This document shows, piece after piece, positions 43,257-51,494 of a stretch of DNA of 64,000 bases. This DNA comes from Halorubrum sp. CSM-61 (GTDB lineage: Archaea; Halobacteriota; Halobacteria; Halobacteriales; Haloferacaceae), in NCBI RefSeq assembly GCF_003781945.1, contig NZ_RJJW01000006.1, positions 243,681-307,680 of the forward strand. The letters run 5' to 3'. Position 1 is the first letter of the stretch. Each line of letters begins with the position of its first letter. The notes below the pieces were generated by a model that was not told the DNA's origin, ran no database searches, and was given only the letters and a program-made list of their open reading frames with translations. The translations under genes were made by a program, and so were the position numbers.

Positions 43257-43907
43257 TTAGTGCCCGTCGGTCCCGGCGTCTCCGGATCGCGATCCGGACG
43301 AATCGAGGCCCGGGCCGAGGACCGGAAGCGGGCCGAAGACCCACACCCACGCCGCGAGCGTGAGCGCCCCCGGAAGCTCCGGGAGCGCGAGTCCGGACAC
43401 CGGCCACCAGCCCGCGACGAACGTCGCCCAAACGGCGACGTGGAGGACGGCGAACGCGAGGGCGACGCGCCCGGTCGCCGTCCCGCGGCGCGCGAGCCCG
43501 TCGATGGCGAACGCGACGGTGATAAGCGTATAAAAGCCGATCGCGGCCGGGCCGTGAAGCGGTTCCGTGAGGTCGAAAATCCCGACCCCGGCCATGGCGA
43601 CCATCGCGAGCGCGAGGACCGCCGCGCGGACCGTCCCCGCGATTCCGCGCTCCGAGGACGACAGCCGGAGCCCGAAGGCGTAGCCGACGCCCGCGACGCC
43701 GCCGAGTATCAGCCCCCAGTTGAAGGCGAGAGCGCTCCGGTCGCGGACCCCGAGATCGGAGAGCGCGTCGGTCGCCCACGAGAACGTCGGATCGAGGAGG
43801 ACCGCGGCCGCGATTCCGCCGAGCGCGAACAGAGTGGCCGCGGCGCCGAGGGCACGCGTGGCGGCGACACGATCGGTGCCGGCGGTGTCGACGGCGCCGG
43901 CGGACAT
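43257..43907 (-). CDS. DUF998 family membrane protein
   Basis: 216 residues. Six membrane segments; the DUF998 hallmarks are FSWATDALSDLGVRDRSALAFNWGLILGGV and IFDLTEPLHGPAAIGFY, with a conserved Asp-Leu-Gly and His in loops. Function is unknown. It is only 12 bases from the GINS gene end and 24 from the nuclease start, on the same strand. Confidence 0.88.
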   Translation of the reverse strand: MSAGAVDTAGTDRVAATRALGAAATLFALGGIAAAVLLDPTFSWATDALSDLGVRDRSALAFNWGLILGGVAGVGYAFGLRLSSSERGIAGTVRAAVLALAMVAMAGVGIFDLTEPLHGPAAIGFYTLITVAFAIDGLARRGTATGRVALAFAVLHVAVWATFVAGWWPVSGLALPELPGALTLAAWVWVFGPLPVLGPGLDSSGSRSGDAGTDGH

Positions 43908-43919
43908 CGAGAAACGACC

Positions 43920-44978
43920 TCAGTCGAGGCGCTCCGCGGCGTCCCGCTGGACCAGCGGGTCCGCGTTCTCGGCGGGAAGGGTGACGACGTCCTCGCTCTC
44001 GAGGTCGTACTCCCGCTCGTCGACGCCGAATATCGCGCCCACGTCGCGAGTGATCTTGACCGTGGCGCGGTCGGTTGCGTCGGGATCGGCGGTGTCAGGG
44101 GTATCCGCGGATTCGGAGGCCTCGCCGACCCTACCGTCGTCGCCGACCTTCTCAGTCCCCTCGTCGGCGCCCGTTCCCGGCGCCCCGGGGGGAGCCGGTT
44201 CCGGCGAGACCTCGGTCGGGTCGTCGGGGGCGGTCGCGTCGTTTCCGCCGGCCGGGCCGTCGGCTGGCCGCGATCCGCCGTCGGGCGTGGCGTCGAGGGC
44301 GTCGGCCACCTCCTCGTCCGACCCGCCCATCGCGCCCGCGAGCGCGTCGCCGCCCTCCTCGACCTCCGCGCTTCCGTCGTCCCCGCTCGGCGGCGTTTCG
44401 GTCCGCGTCTCCGCCGGGGGTTCGGGATCCGGCGCGGGCGGCGCCGGGTCGGCGGCGCTCTCGTCGGTCGGAGGGGCGGAGTCAATCCCGTCCGTCGGGT
44501 CTTCCGCCTCCGTCGGGGGCGTCCCGCCGAGCGCGTCCGCGGGCGACACGTCGCTTTCCGTCCCCGTCGCGTCGGCCGACGCAGGGGGGGCCTCGCCGGC
44601 GAGCACGTCGAGCACGCGCGACTTGTTATCGGTGATTCGCTCGACGAGGTCGTCGAACAGCTGCCGTTCCTCCGTGGTCATGCCGTCTTCGTCGACCGGC
44701 ATGTCCGCCGCCGCGAACGACGCGAGCTTGACGACCTTGCCGACGCGGCGCTCGTACAGCGCCTCCGCGACCTCCTCGGCGGTTTCGACCTCGTCCGACA
44801 TCCGCCGCACGTCGTCGTCGGAGAACGGCTTGTCCACCTGCTCGGCGCGGCGGTCGCGGGCCGCGCGCAGGTCGGCGACGTAGGCGGCGACGTCGTCGTA
44901 AAAGGAGTCGCGCAGGTGCTGGAGGCTGTCCTTGCGGCGTTCCTTCGCCTGCGCGGATCGGAGCTCGTCGAGGTTCAT
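43920..44978 (-). CDS. DNA replication complex GINS protein
   Basis: 352 residues. The first ~105 residues are the helical GINS A-domain (MNLDELRSAQAKERRKDSLQHLRDSFYDDVAAYVADLR, then LVERITDNKSRVLDVLAG). A long acidic, Pro/Ser-rich linker from ~110 to 300 follows. The last ~50 residues (ATVKITRDVGAIFGVDEREYDL...) are the small beta B-domain. Archaeal GINS joins MCM to make the replicative helicase. It stands 11 bases after priS, so primase and helicase factor are co-expressed. Confidence 0.9.
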   Translation of the reverse strand: MNLDELRSAQAKERRKDSLQHLRDSFYDDVAAYVADLRAARDRRAEQVDKPFSDDDVRRMSDEVETAEEVAEALYERRVGKVVKLASFAAADMPVDEDGMTTEERQLFDDLVERITDNKSRVLDVLAGEAPPASADATGTESDVSPADALGGTPPTEAEDPTDGIDSAPPTDESAADPAPPAPDPEPPAETRTETPPSGDDGSAEVEEGGDALAGAMGGSDEEVADALDATPDGGSRPADGPAGGNDATAPDDPTEVSPEPAPPGAPGTGADEGTEKVGDDGRVGEASESADTPDTADPDATDRATVKITRDVGAIFGVDEREYDLESEDVVTLPAENADPLVQRDAAERLD

Positions 44979-44988
44979 TTGTCGTCGG

Positions 44989-46152
44989 TCATCGTTCCGG
45001 GGCTTTCCGCGCCTCGCCGCGGGCCATCAGGAAGACCCCCGCGAACTCGGGCACGGTGTTTCTGCCGGGTTCAACTCTGACGCGCTCGCCGTTTAATTCT
45101 ACCGTCCGATCGACGTCGGTCTCGATCCTGATCTCGCGCCCGACGAACCGGTCCGGAACCGCGTCCCGGAGCGGGTCGAACTCGTCGAGTTCGCCGCGGT
45201 CGAGGGGCGTGACGACGAGCCCGGAGCCGCCGTGGAGCGTGCCCGGAAGCCGGATGAGCCGCCGCGTGTCGGTGGTGACCGGCTCGTCGATCGGCGCGGT
45301 GTCGGTCGCGGTCACGCGCGCGGCGAGCGCGGAGACGAGCCGGCGGACGCCCGGGCCGCCGGCCTCTACGTTGCCCTCGCGGACCGCGGTGGGGTTGCGC
45401 TCGAAGGCGCCCAGGATCGTCTCCGCGCGTCCCTCGCCGATCCCGTCGAGCTCCATCAGGCGCTCGCGGGCCTCCTCCTCGTCCATGTCGCGGAGGTCGT
45501 CGGCGTACTCGATCAGCGCCTCGTGGACGCGCGCCCCCCAGCCGCCCTCGGTCCGGAGGACGCGCTTCGTGGTGCCGCGCTCGGAGACCGTCCGGATCAG
45601 CCCCTCGGTGTCGAGGTCGATCGCGCGGACGTAGTCGACGATCTCGCGGCGCGCGTCGCTGTTCAGCTCCCGAACGCTCTCGTCGCGGACGTGGACGTGG
45701 TACCCGCGGCCGCCGGAGAAGACGACGGTGCAGTCGTCGAACGCGAAGTCGTCGTCGAGGAAGTCCAGCAGGCGCAAGAGGGCCTGCTTGCACTCGGCGA
45801 GCATCTCGGGGTAGGCGGTGGTCTCCGGGTCCACGCCGGGGAGGTGGTCGGCGTCGAGGTCGAAGACGAGGTCGGCGGAGCGCCACCCCTTCTGGGACAT
45901 CGTCGACGCGCCGGGGTCGTCGTAGCGGGCGGCCGAGAAGTACGCGTGCCGGGGCGCGTTGTCCGCGAAGAACGTGTCCACGTCGCCCAGATCGTACAGC
46001 GACTGGTGCCGGAGCATCGTCGTGCCCGACCCGGGCGTCCACGGGATGTGACCCCACTCGCGGAGGTTCGCGTCCGGCGGGAGCGCCGGCGAGGCCCGGC
46101 GGTAGTAGTCGCCGAACCGGCCCTTGAGGTACTCGCGCGTCCGGTCGTCCAT
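44989..46152 (-). CDS. priS: DNA primase catalytic small subunit (PriS)
   Basis: 387 residues from ATG 46152; a longer in-frame start (46185) is less typical. The catalytic metal motif is [11 protein letters not shown], the second active-site block is [13 protein letters not shown] (SGGRGYH), and [18 protein letters not shown] holds the third (conserved His and Ser). Length is right for haloarchaeal PriS. It makes RNA/DNA primers and needs PriL, which is not in this window. GINS follows 11 bases downstream. Confidence 0.95.
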   Translation of the reverse strand: MDDRTREYLKGRFGDYYRRASPALPPDANLREWGHIPWTPGSGTTMLRHQSLYDLGDVDTFFADNAPRHAYFSAARYDDPGASTMSQKGWRSADLVFDLDADHLPGVDPETTAYPEMLAECKQALLRLLDFLDDDFAFDDCTVVFSGGRGYHVHVRDESVRELNSDARREIVDYVRAIDLDTEGLIRTVSERGTTKRVLRTEGGWGARVHEALIEYADDLRDMDEEEARERLMELDGIGEGRAETILGAFERNPTAVREGNVEAGGPGVRRLVSALAARVTATDTAPIDEPVTTDTRRLIRLPGTLHGGSGLVVTPLDRGELDEFDPLRDAVPDRFVGREIRIETDVDRTVELNGERVRVEPGRNTVPEFAGVFLMARGEARKAPER

Positions 46153-46231
46153 CGTCTCATCGGGTACCGGCGGTCGACGTATCAACGTATCGTTCCGGGC
46201 GAGCGCGGGAGGGAGACGAATGTTCGTGAAT

Positions 46232-46607
46232 TAACGGATGGCGGTGGGGCGCGCCTGTGAGCGCCCACCGGGCGCGAACAGCGCGTGCGAGGGAGTCGCG
46301 AGCGAACGGGCGACTGAAGGGAGCCCGAGCGAGCGACGAGGCTGGGGAGGCGTGAGGTGCTGTGCGGTTGCGGGCGGGTGGGACTCAAAGGGGCAGTCGG
46401 CGAGGCGGGCGCAGGCGATGTAAGCACCGCAACGAGGGAGCGAACAACGTGAGCGACCGAGTGAGGAGCGCAGCGAGTGTGCGCCCGCCTCGCCGGCTGG
46501 GGCTTTGGAGGTGTTCGCCGTCACGCCGCCGTCAGTGATCACTTATAAGCGATCGGCTGGGACTTTGGAGGTTTTCACCGTCGATCCGCGAGTAACCACT
46601 TAGTCGT
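46232..46607 (-). repeat. HSE structured repeat, copy I
   Basis: Reverse copy in a 500-base gap upstream of priS. Hairpin 3 has GCGCCC-ACC-GGGCGC, hairpin 2 is TCGC...GCGA, GGGACTCAAAGGGGCAGTC is at 46380-46398, and hairpin 1 is CAGTCGGCGAGGCGGGCGCA with TGCGCCCGCCTCGCCGGCTG. Two terminal units GGCTGGGGCTTTGGAGG and GGCTGGGACTTTGGAGG follow, with CACTTATAAGCGATCG between them at ~46538-46553. Unlike most copies it faces the 5' end of its neighbour. Confidence 0.85.
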
Positions 46608-46650
46608 ACGCGGCCACAACACTATCCCGGCCCGAACCGTATCCGTACGC

Positions 46651-46797
46651 ATGCGCTCCGAAGACGAGGTTCGCGAGCAGTACGAGTTCCTCCGCGAGCA
46701 GTTGGACGACGAGGAGATGCACCACCGCGGCGTCGAGGAGCTGTTCACCCACTACAAGCGCGCGCTCGGCTGGGTGTTAGAAGAAGAACACATGTAG
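46651..46797 (+). CDS. small helical protein (48 aa)
   Basis: 48 residues from ATG 46651 to TAG 46797. It is a charged helical peptide (EDEVREQYEFLREQLDDEEMHHRGVEELFTHYKRALGWVLEEE), probably a two-helix coiled coil, with codon use like its neighbours. It starts ~40 bases after HSE copy I. No family is recognised; sub-50-residue haloarchaeal proteins are often missed. Confidence 0.6.
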   Translation: MRSEDEVREQYEFLREQLDDEEMHHRGVEELFTHYKRALGWVLEEEHM

Positions 46798-46812
46798 CAC
46801 GCGCTCGTTAGG

Positions 46813-46819
46813 TTTATCA
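46813..46819 (+). promoter_or_regulatory. TATA box of the candidate small RNA
   Basis: TTTATCA lies 23-29 bases before the first stem (46842) of the candidate small RNA, the spacing for transcription to begin at the foot of the hairpin. Confidence 0.5.
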
Positions 46820-46839
46820 GTCGGTACTCTGTACGAACA

Positions 46840-46925
46840 GGTGACGCTTCGTCTGGAGGGCCGAAGCGTCAGCGGGGACCAACTGGCAGGCCCGACGCGG
46901 CTTTTTTCCGCGTCGGGCGTGCCTC
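46840..46925 (+). ncRNA. candidate small RNA with two perfect hairpins
   Basis: Hairpin 1 pairs TGACGCTTCG (46842-46851) with CGAAGCGTCA (46862-46871). An 18-base spacer follows, then hairpin 2 pairs GCCCGACGCGG (46890-46900) with CCGCGTCGGGC (46908-46918) around a CTTTTTT loop. A TATA box stands at 46813. The U-rich loop could bind Lsm/SmAP protein. A 90-residue reading frame crosses it but is Ser/Arg-rich and unlike haloarchaeal proteins. Confidence 0.55.
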
Positions 46926-47221
46926 TTTCCGACGACAACACGAAGAGCGACAGCGCCGTCGCCGCCGCGTGTGAGGACCGCCGATCGACGAACTCCCACG
47001 TTCAGATCGACGAACTCCCGCGCTCACCGAGACACCCGCAGACGTCCCGGCGTCGCGCTCTCGACGCCGGAATCGGCGTCAGATCGACCGAACACATCAC
47101 GGATCAGAAATGAGCTCGCGGCGGCTCAGCCGCGAACAGATCGCGATCACAGTTGACGCGCTGACAGAACGGATCCCGAGAAAAACCCGTATTACGAGGG
47201 GCAACAAAGAGATAGACGCAT
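46926..47221. other. gene-free stretch between candidate small RNA and padR
   Basis: I see no gene. It contains a small hairpin GACGCCG-GAAT-CGGCGTC at 47063-47080, two ATCGACGAACTCC repeats (near 46983 and 47006), and GC content lower than coding DNA. The strong AT box of padR begins at 47222. Confidence 0.4.
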
Positions 47222-47231
47222 CTTATAACGG

Positions 47232-47245
47232 TATATTTATTTATT
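47232..47245 (+). promoter_or_regulatory. TATA box of padR-type gene
   Basis: TATATTTATTTATT is 27-40 bases before ATG 47272; a second AT box TCTTATAACG is at 47221. These set the start at 47272 and not at the upstream in-frame codon 47110. Confidence 0.6.
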
Positions 47246-47271
47246 CACGATGGGTATGTACGAGCCGTTGC

Positions 47272-47547
47272 ATGTACGACCTCACAGGTTTCCAGCGTGA
47301 CCTGCTCTACGTGATCGCCGGCTTGGAAGAGCCTCACGGACTGGCTATCAAGGAGGAGCTCGAGGACTACTACGAGAAGGAGATCCACCACGGGCGACTC
47401 TATCCCAACCTCGACACGCTCGTCGAGAAGGGGCTCGTCGAGAAGGGCCAACGCGACCGGCGCACGAACTACTACACGCTGACCCGCCGCGGGCGACGCG
47501 AGATCGACGCGCGGACCGAGTGGGAAGCGCAGTACGTCGATCACTGA
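47272..47547 (+). CDS. PadR family transcriptional regulator
   Basis: 91 residues, a single PadR winged helix: LTGFQRDLLYVIAGLEEPHGLAIKEELEDYYEKEIHHGRLYPNLDTLVEKGLVEKGQRDRRTNYYTLTRRGRREI. The wing pair is in GQRDRRTNYYTLT, and the GRLYPNLDTLV block is the conserved recognition helix. It lacks the long C-terminal helix of larger PadRs. Target and ligand are unknown. A pyrimidine-rich stretch of ~100 bases follows the stop. Confidence 0.92.
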   Translation: MYDLTGFQRDLLYVIAGLEEPHGLAIKEELEDYYEKEIHHGRLYPNLDTLVEKGLVEKGQRDRRTNYYTLTRRGRREIDARTEWEAQYVDH

Positions 47548-47792
47548 TCGGGCGACTTCTCCGACGACTTCGGTGGTCCGTAGCGGTCGATCTCGCGTTT
47601 TCGCCGTCTCTCGCGTCCTCGTTTCTCCTCTCCTGTTTCGTCTCTCTCGCTCTCGTGTCCCCTCTTCCGTATCTCCCATCCGTTCCGCCCGATTTTTGTC
47701 CACGTCCGGACAGTTCACGCCGGTAGTTAGACGATTCTCCAACTCCGCGCGGATCGCCCCGATTTTATTCGCTCCGGGAGTCACACGCAGTC

Positions 47793-49133
47793 ATGGATCG
47801 CGACACCGCCGCGCCCGACGTGACCGACCTCCCGGGCCACCGCGCGCGGGAGTGGGTGGAGTACCACCACGAGTCGGCCGCGCCGAGCACGTACGTCTAC
47901 GAGTTCGTCTGGGACCGCACCGCGCCCGCCGAGGGCCCGTTCTGTACCGACGTCGACGGCAACGTCCTCATGGACTTCACGAGCCACGTCGCCGCCGCGC
48001 CGCTCGGGTACAACAACCCGCTGATCATGGAACCGCTGGCGGAGTTCGATCTGGTCGACCCGCTGAAGATCGCCGGACAGGACTTCTACGTCGCCGGCGG
48101 CGAGTCGCCCGGCGACGGGCTCCCGGGCTCGTCCGGGCTGATGGAGCGGCTCACCGAGGTCACCGCGCACTACGACATGGACACCGTCTTCCTCTCGAAC
48201 TCCGGGGCGGAGGCGGTCGAGAACGCGATCAAGATCGCGTACGACGACTCGGGGGGCGCGAAACACGCCATCACCTTCGACGGCGCGTTTCACGGGCGGA
48301 CGCTCGGCGCGCTCTCGCTCAACCGGTCGAAGTCCGTCTACCGCCGCGACTTCCCGGAGATAAGCGGCGTCCACGACGTGCCCTTCTGCGACGACCGGAC
48401 CTGCACCGCGGAGACGTGCTCGTGCGGCTTCTTCGCCGACGGCGTCTCGCAGCTCCGGCGGAAGCTGGACCTCGACCGGGGCCACATCGACCCCGACGAC
48501 GTGGCGTACCTCATCATGGAGCCGATCCAGGGCGAGGGCGGCTACCGGTTCCCCTCGGAGGCGTTCGCCGACGAGATCGCCGCCCTCGTCGACGAGCACG
48601 ACATCACCCTGATCGCCGACGAGATCCAGTCGGGCGTCGGCCGGACCGGCGAGCTGTGGGGCTCGGACCACTACGCGCTCGAACCCGACGTGATCTCCAG
48701 CGCGAAGGGGCTCCGCGTCGGCGCGACGATCTCCCGCTCGGACGTGTTCCCCGAGGAGAAGGGCCGCCTCTCCTCGACGTGGGGCGCGGGTGACATCGTC
48801 GCCTCCGCGCAGGGCGCGCTCACGCTCGACGCGATCCGCGAGCACGACCTGATGGACAACGCCGCGGTCCGAGGGCGACAGTTCAAAGAGACGATGCGCG
48901 ACGCCGACCTCCCGGGCGTCGAGGACGTGCGCGGGAAGGGGTTGATGCTCGCGCTCCAGTTCGAGTCGAAGGGGCGACGGGACGCAGTCCTGAAAAACGC
49001 GTTCTCTCGGGGACTGCTCACGCTCTCGTGCGGCCACGACGTGCTCCGCGTCCTCCCGCCGCTCGACGTCACCGAACGCGAGATCGAACTCGGCTGCGAC
49101 CTGCTGAACGCCGCCATCACCGACGCCGCCTGA
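47793..49133 (+). CDS. class III aminotransferase
   Basis: 446 residues. The PLP-binding landmarks are FLSNSGAEAVENAIKIAY, FDGAFHGRTLGALSLN, IADEIQSGVGRTGELWG, and the Schiff-base lysine in SSAKGLRVG. It resembles 4-aminobutyrate/ornithine-type omega-aminotransferases. Residues ~205-225 hold a CDDRTCTAETCSCGFF cysteine-rich stretch that could bind metal, and it is not universal in the family. The AT box GATTTTATTC near 47760 fits a leaderless start. Substrate is unproven. Confidence 0.93.
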   Translation: MDRDTAAPDVTDLPGHRAREWVEYHHESAAPSTYVYEFVWDRTAPAEGPFCTDVDGNVLMDFTSHVAAAPLGYNNPLIMEPLAEFDLVDPLKIAGQDFYVAGGESPGDGLPGSSGLMERLTEVTAHYDMDTVFLSNSGAEAVENAIKIAYDDSGGAKHAITFDGAFHGRTLGALSLNRSKSVYRRDFPEISGVHDVPFCDDRTCTAETCSCGFFADGVSQLRRKLDLDRGHIDPDDVAYLIMEPIQGEGGYRFPSEAFADEIAALVDEHDITLIADEIQSGVGRTGELWGSDHYALEPDVISSAKGLRVGATISRSDVFPEEKGRLSSTWGAGDIVASAQGALTLDAIREHDLMDNAAVRGRQFKETMRDADLPGVEDVRGKGLMLALQFESKGRRDAVLKNAFSRGLLTLSCGHDVLRVLPPLDVTEREIELGCDLLNAAITDAA

Positions 49134-49142
49134 GACGACGCC

Positions 49143-49802
49143 TCACCGGTCCTCGAACCACTCCGCGAACTTCTCCAACGCGCGGCCGCGGTGCGACACG
49201 GCGTTCTTCCGCTCGGTGTCCATCTCGGCGAACGTCTCGCCGTCGTGTTCGAAGATCGGGTCGTAGCCGAACCCGGCCTCCCCGCGCGGCGCGACGATCC
49301 GGCCGGGGACGTACCCCTCGAACAGCTTGACCGGGAGCGTCTCGGCGTCGGCACCTTCGCCTCCGTCTCCGTCCGATCTCTCGCCCTCCCCGTCCGGTCC
49401 CGCCGCCGCGGCCGCGTCCCGGTCCCCGCGATCGACCGGATCCGGGCTCGCGGCGAACCCGTCGCCGTCGCAGTAACCCAGCACGCATCGGAACGCGGCG
49501 CGGCGGTCGTCGAGGTCGGCGGCGATCTCGTGGACGCGCTCGACGCCCAGCGTCTCCTCGACGTACGAGGAGTACGGGCCGGGGAAGCCGTCGAGCCCCT
49601 CGACGAACAGCCCCGCGTCGTCGACGAGCACCGGTTCGCCGGCGTGGCGGTACGCCTCGCGAGCGCCCTGCGCGGCGATCGGGCCGAGCTCCGCCGCCTG
49701 AATCTCCGGGTAGTCGAAGTCGAGCCGCTCCACCGAGCCGTCCCGGAGGTAGCGCTCCGCCTCGCGCACCTTCCCGGGGTTCGTCGTCACGTATCTGAGC
49801 AC
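49143..49802 (-). CDS. XTP/dITP diphosphatase (RdgB/HAM1 family)
   Basis: 219 residues from a GTG at 49802 beginning LRYVTTNPGKVREAE (in-frame upstream extension is not family-like). It clears non-canonical purine nucleotides. Family blocks are VTTNPGKV, PVLVDDAGLFVEGLDGFPGPYSSYV (substrate loop and catalytic Asp), GEAGFGYDPIFE and the end KNAVSHRGRAL. A disordered insertion of about 35 residues (from DPVDRGDRDA to GADAET), absent from short archaeal homologues, lies between strands. Confidence 0.92.
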   Translation of the reverse strand: MLRYVTTNPGKVREAERYLRDGSVERLDFDYPEIQAAELGPIAAQGAREAYRHAGEPVLVDDAGLFVEGLDGFPGPYSSYVEETLGVERVHEIAADLDDRRAAFRCVLGYCDGDGFAASPDPVDRGDRDAAAAAGPDGEGERSDGDGGEGADAETLPVKLFEGYVPGRIVAPRGEAGFGYDPIFEHDGETFAEMDTERKNAVSHRGRALEKFAEWFEDR

Positions 49803-49977
49803 GGATCCGGGTGAGAGGGGCCGGAACGAATAGCCGTCGGTCGCGGGCGAGGGCGGAGACGGAGCCCGCGACCCGCCGAAACCGGTGACCGTTCGAATTC
49901 GAGACCAGTCGCGTCCGCGACCCGACCGACGGAATGTCGGCAGTACGTTTTTGTTGGTTCGTCGAACTCTATGCGAC

Positions 49978-50388
49978 ATGGCCCTCCCGACGTTCGGAAA
50001 GATGCGACTGGCCGGGATCATCGCGGTCCTCTCGTTCGGGCTCACGGCGCTTTTCGCCGTCCTCCTGCCCGAGTTCCTCGAAGCGCTGATCCCCGCCACG
50101 TTCATCCTCGGGTTCTTCGTGCTCGTCCCGCTGGTGCTGCTGCTCGGCGAGGACTTCCCGCTCGTCGAGCCGAAGGGATCGGGCGAAGAGTCCGCGTCCG
50201 CGACGAACGAGGACCCGCTGGCGACGCTCCGCGAGCGGTACGCGACCGGCGAGATCGGCGAGGCGGAGTTCGAGCGGAAGCTCGACCGGTTACTGGAGAC
50301 CGAGGGACTCGACGAACGGTTCGAGGGATCGGACGCGACGCGGCCGCCGAGCCGCGAGGGGCGAGAGCAAGAGTTCGACGTGGAGTGA
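49978..50388 (+). CDS. SHOCT domain membrane protein
   Basis: 136 residues from ATG 49978. Two membrane segments at about 9-31 and 36-56. A short SHOCT-type helical motif follows (DPLATLRERYATGEIGEAEFERKLDRLLE) near 78-106, then a disordered tail. SHOCT motifs mediate oligomerisation or phospholipid-adjacent binding. It diverges from the RdgB-family gene. Confidence 0.85.
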   Translation: MALPTFGKMRLAGIIAVLSFGLTALFAVLLPEFLEALIPATFILGFFVLVPLVLLLGEDFPLVEPKGSGEESASATNEDPLATLRERYATGEIGEAEFERKLDRLLETEGLDERFEGSDATRPPSREGREQEFDVE

Positions 50389-50431
50389 CCGGTGGGCGCC
50401 GATCGTCTCTCGTCTCGAGGTCAATCCAGAG

Positions 50432-51001
50432 CTACTCGTCGAGGCACTGGAGCAACTGCGTGACGTACGGGCTGTTCTCCCAGCTTCGGTGGGAACCGAT
50501 CGCCGCGATCAGCGTCCGCGCCTCTTCGCGCGTCATATGGCCGTTTCGAGCGTAATCGCGGATGAGCCGGGGTGTCGGGACGATTCGCGACTCCCGAAGC
50601 ACGGCGTGAATGAGCGGGAAGTTCGACCCGCCGAACTCGTCGGTGAGAAATCCGTCGACGGCGAGCGCGTTCGCGAGGACGATACCGTCGGTCTCGCCGT
50701 CGTCGAGGCCGAACGTCGGCCGAGCGTCCGGGGTGTCGTCGCGTTCGTAGGGATCTTCGATCGTGTAGTGGTTCCGAGCCGCGAGGACGTTACTCGCGGC
50801 GGCGGCGTGGACGTCCTGATACTGCGCGATCTCGCGGATCTCCGCGACGACTTCCGGCGGCACGAACACGTCACACGAGGTGAGCAGGTACCGAAGCGGA
50901 TCCGGGGAATCGGCGTCGATCGCCGCGTCCGCACGGGGGACCGCGAGACTGACGAGCGCGCTGGTGTCGACGGCGGCCGTTCGCAGTCGCGGCCCGCTCA
51001 T
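50432..51001 (-). CDS. PIN-domain toxin-like protein
   Basis: 189 residues. The PIN acidic residues appear in AAVDTSALVS (Asp12), VPPEVVAEI (Glu), DDGETDGIVLA (Asp/Glu) and FLTDEFGGS (Asp). PIN proteins are Mg/Mn-dependent ribonucleases that in VapC-type modules cut tRNA or rRNA. The start ATG overlaps the stop of the RHH gene (ATGA, 50998-51001), as expected for a type II toxin after its antitoxin. Longer than most VapCs (~130), with a helical C-terminal extension. Confidence 0.85.
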   Translation of the reverse strand: MSGPRLRTAAVDTSALVSLAVPRADAAIDADSPDPLRYLLTSCDVFVPPEVVAEIREIAQYQDVHAAAASNVLAARNHYTIEDPYERDDTPDARPTFGLDDGETDGIVLANALAVDGFLTDEFGGSNFPLIHAVLRESRIVPTPRLIRDYARNGHMTREEARTLIAAIGSHRSWENSPYVTQLLQCLDE

Positions 51002-51366
51002 CGATCGCCGTCGCCCGCGGTGTCGACCGTCGTCGCGTCGCCGTCGTAGACGTCGGTGTCGTCCGGAGCGGCGAGATCGAGCGGCTCGTCCTCGAAGTCG
51101 GCTTTGAGGAGGCGGAATCGTTGGGCGGTCTCGGCGCCGACCAACTGCTTGACCGTCTCGAACTCGATCTGGTCGTCGTAGTACTTCGTCGCGACAAGCT
51201 CCTGAAACGTCTCGCTGTCAGCGGTCTCCTCGATGTACTCGCGGATGGCCTCGACCAAGAGATCCGTCCGATCCGTGTCGAAGAGCTCCGCGATCGCGTC
51301 GAGTCGATCGACCAGGTACTCCGGGGACTGGAAGTGGACGCGGCGCGGGTCATCGCTCGCGCTCAT
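50998..51366 (-). CDS. ribbon-helix-helix antitoxin-like protein
   Basis: 122 residues from ATG 51366. The N-terminal ~45 residues (RRVHFQSPEYLVDRLDAIAELFDTDRTDLLVEAIREYI) are a ribbon-helix-helix DNA-binding fold (VHFQ ribbon, then two helices). The remainder is acidic and probably wraps the PIN toxin. A palindromic operator lies directly before the gene. The upstream frame to 51435 is open but would run through the operator. Confidence 0.82.
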   Translation of the reverse strand: MSASDDPRRVHFQSPEYLVDRLDAIAELFDTDRTDLLVEAIREYIEETADSETFQELVATKYYDDQIEFETVKQLVGAETAQRFRLLKADFEDEPLDLAAPDDTDVYDGDATTVDTAGDGDR

Positions 51367-51370
51367 ACTA

Positions 51371-51387
51371 TGTGCAAATTCTGCACA
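51371..51387. promoter_or_regulatory. palindromic operator of the toxin-antitoxin pair
   Basis: TGTGCA-AATTC-TGCACA sits five bases from the antitoxin ATG, over the predicted transcription start; a TATA-like TTATGAG follows at ~51391-51397. This is where a ribbon-helix-helix repressor would bind. Confidence 0.6.
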
Positions 51388-51494
51388 CAAACTCATAACG
51401 GTTTCGACGGAACGGCTGCCGCCGCCGCGGACCATCCGGACGCCGACCCGCGAGGGACACCCTCTTAAGAGACGACCGACAGGAACGGACGGAC

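Noticed and set aside
46841..47113. 90-residue ORF over the candidate small RNA
   Set aside because: Ser/Arg-rich composition is unlike the acidic proteome, and the two perfect hairpins explain its first part better. A leaderless GTG start remains a weak alternative.
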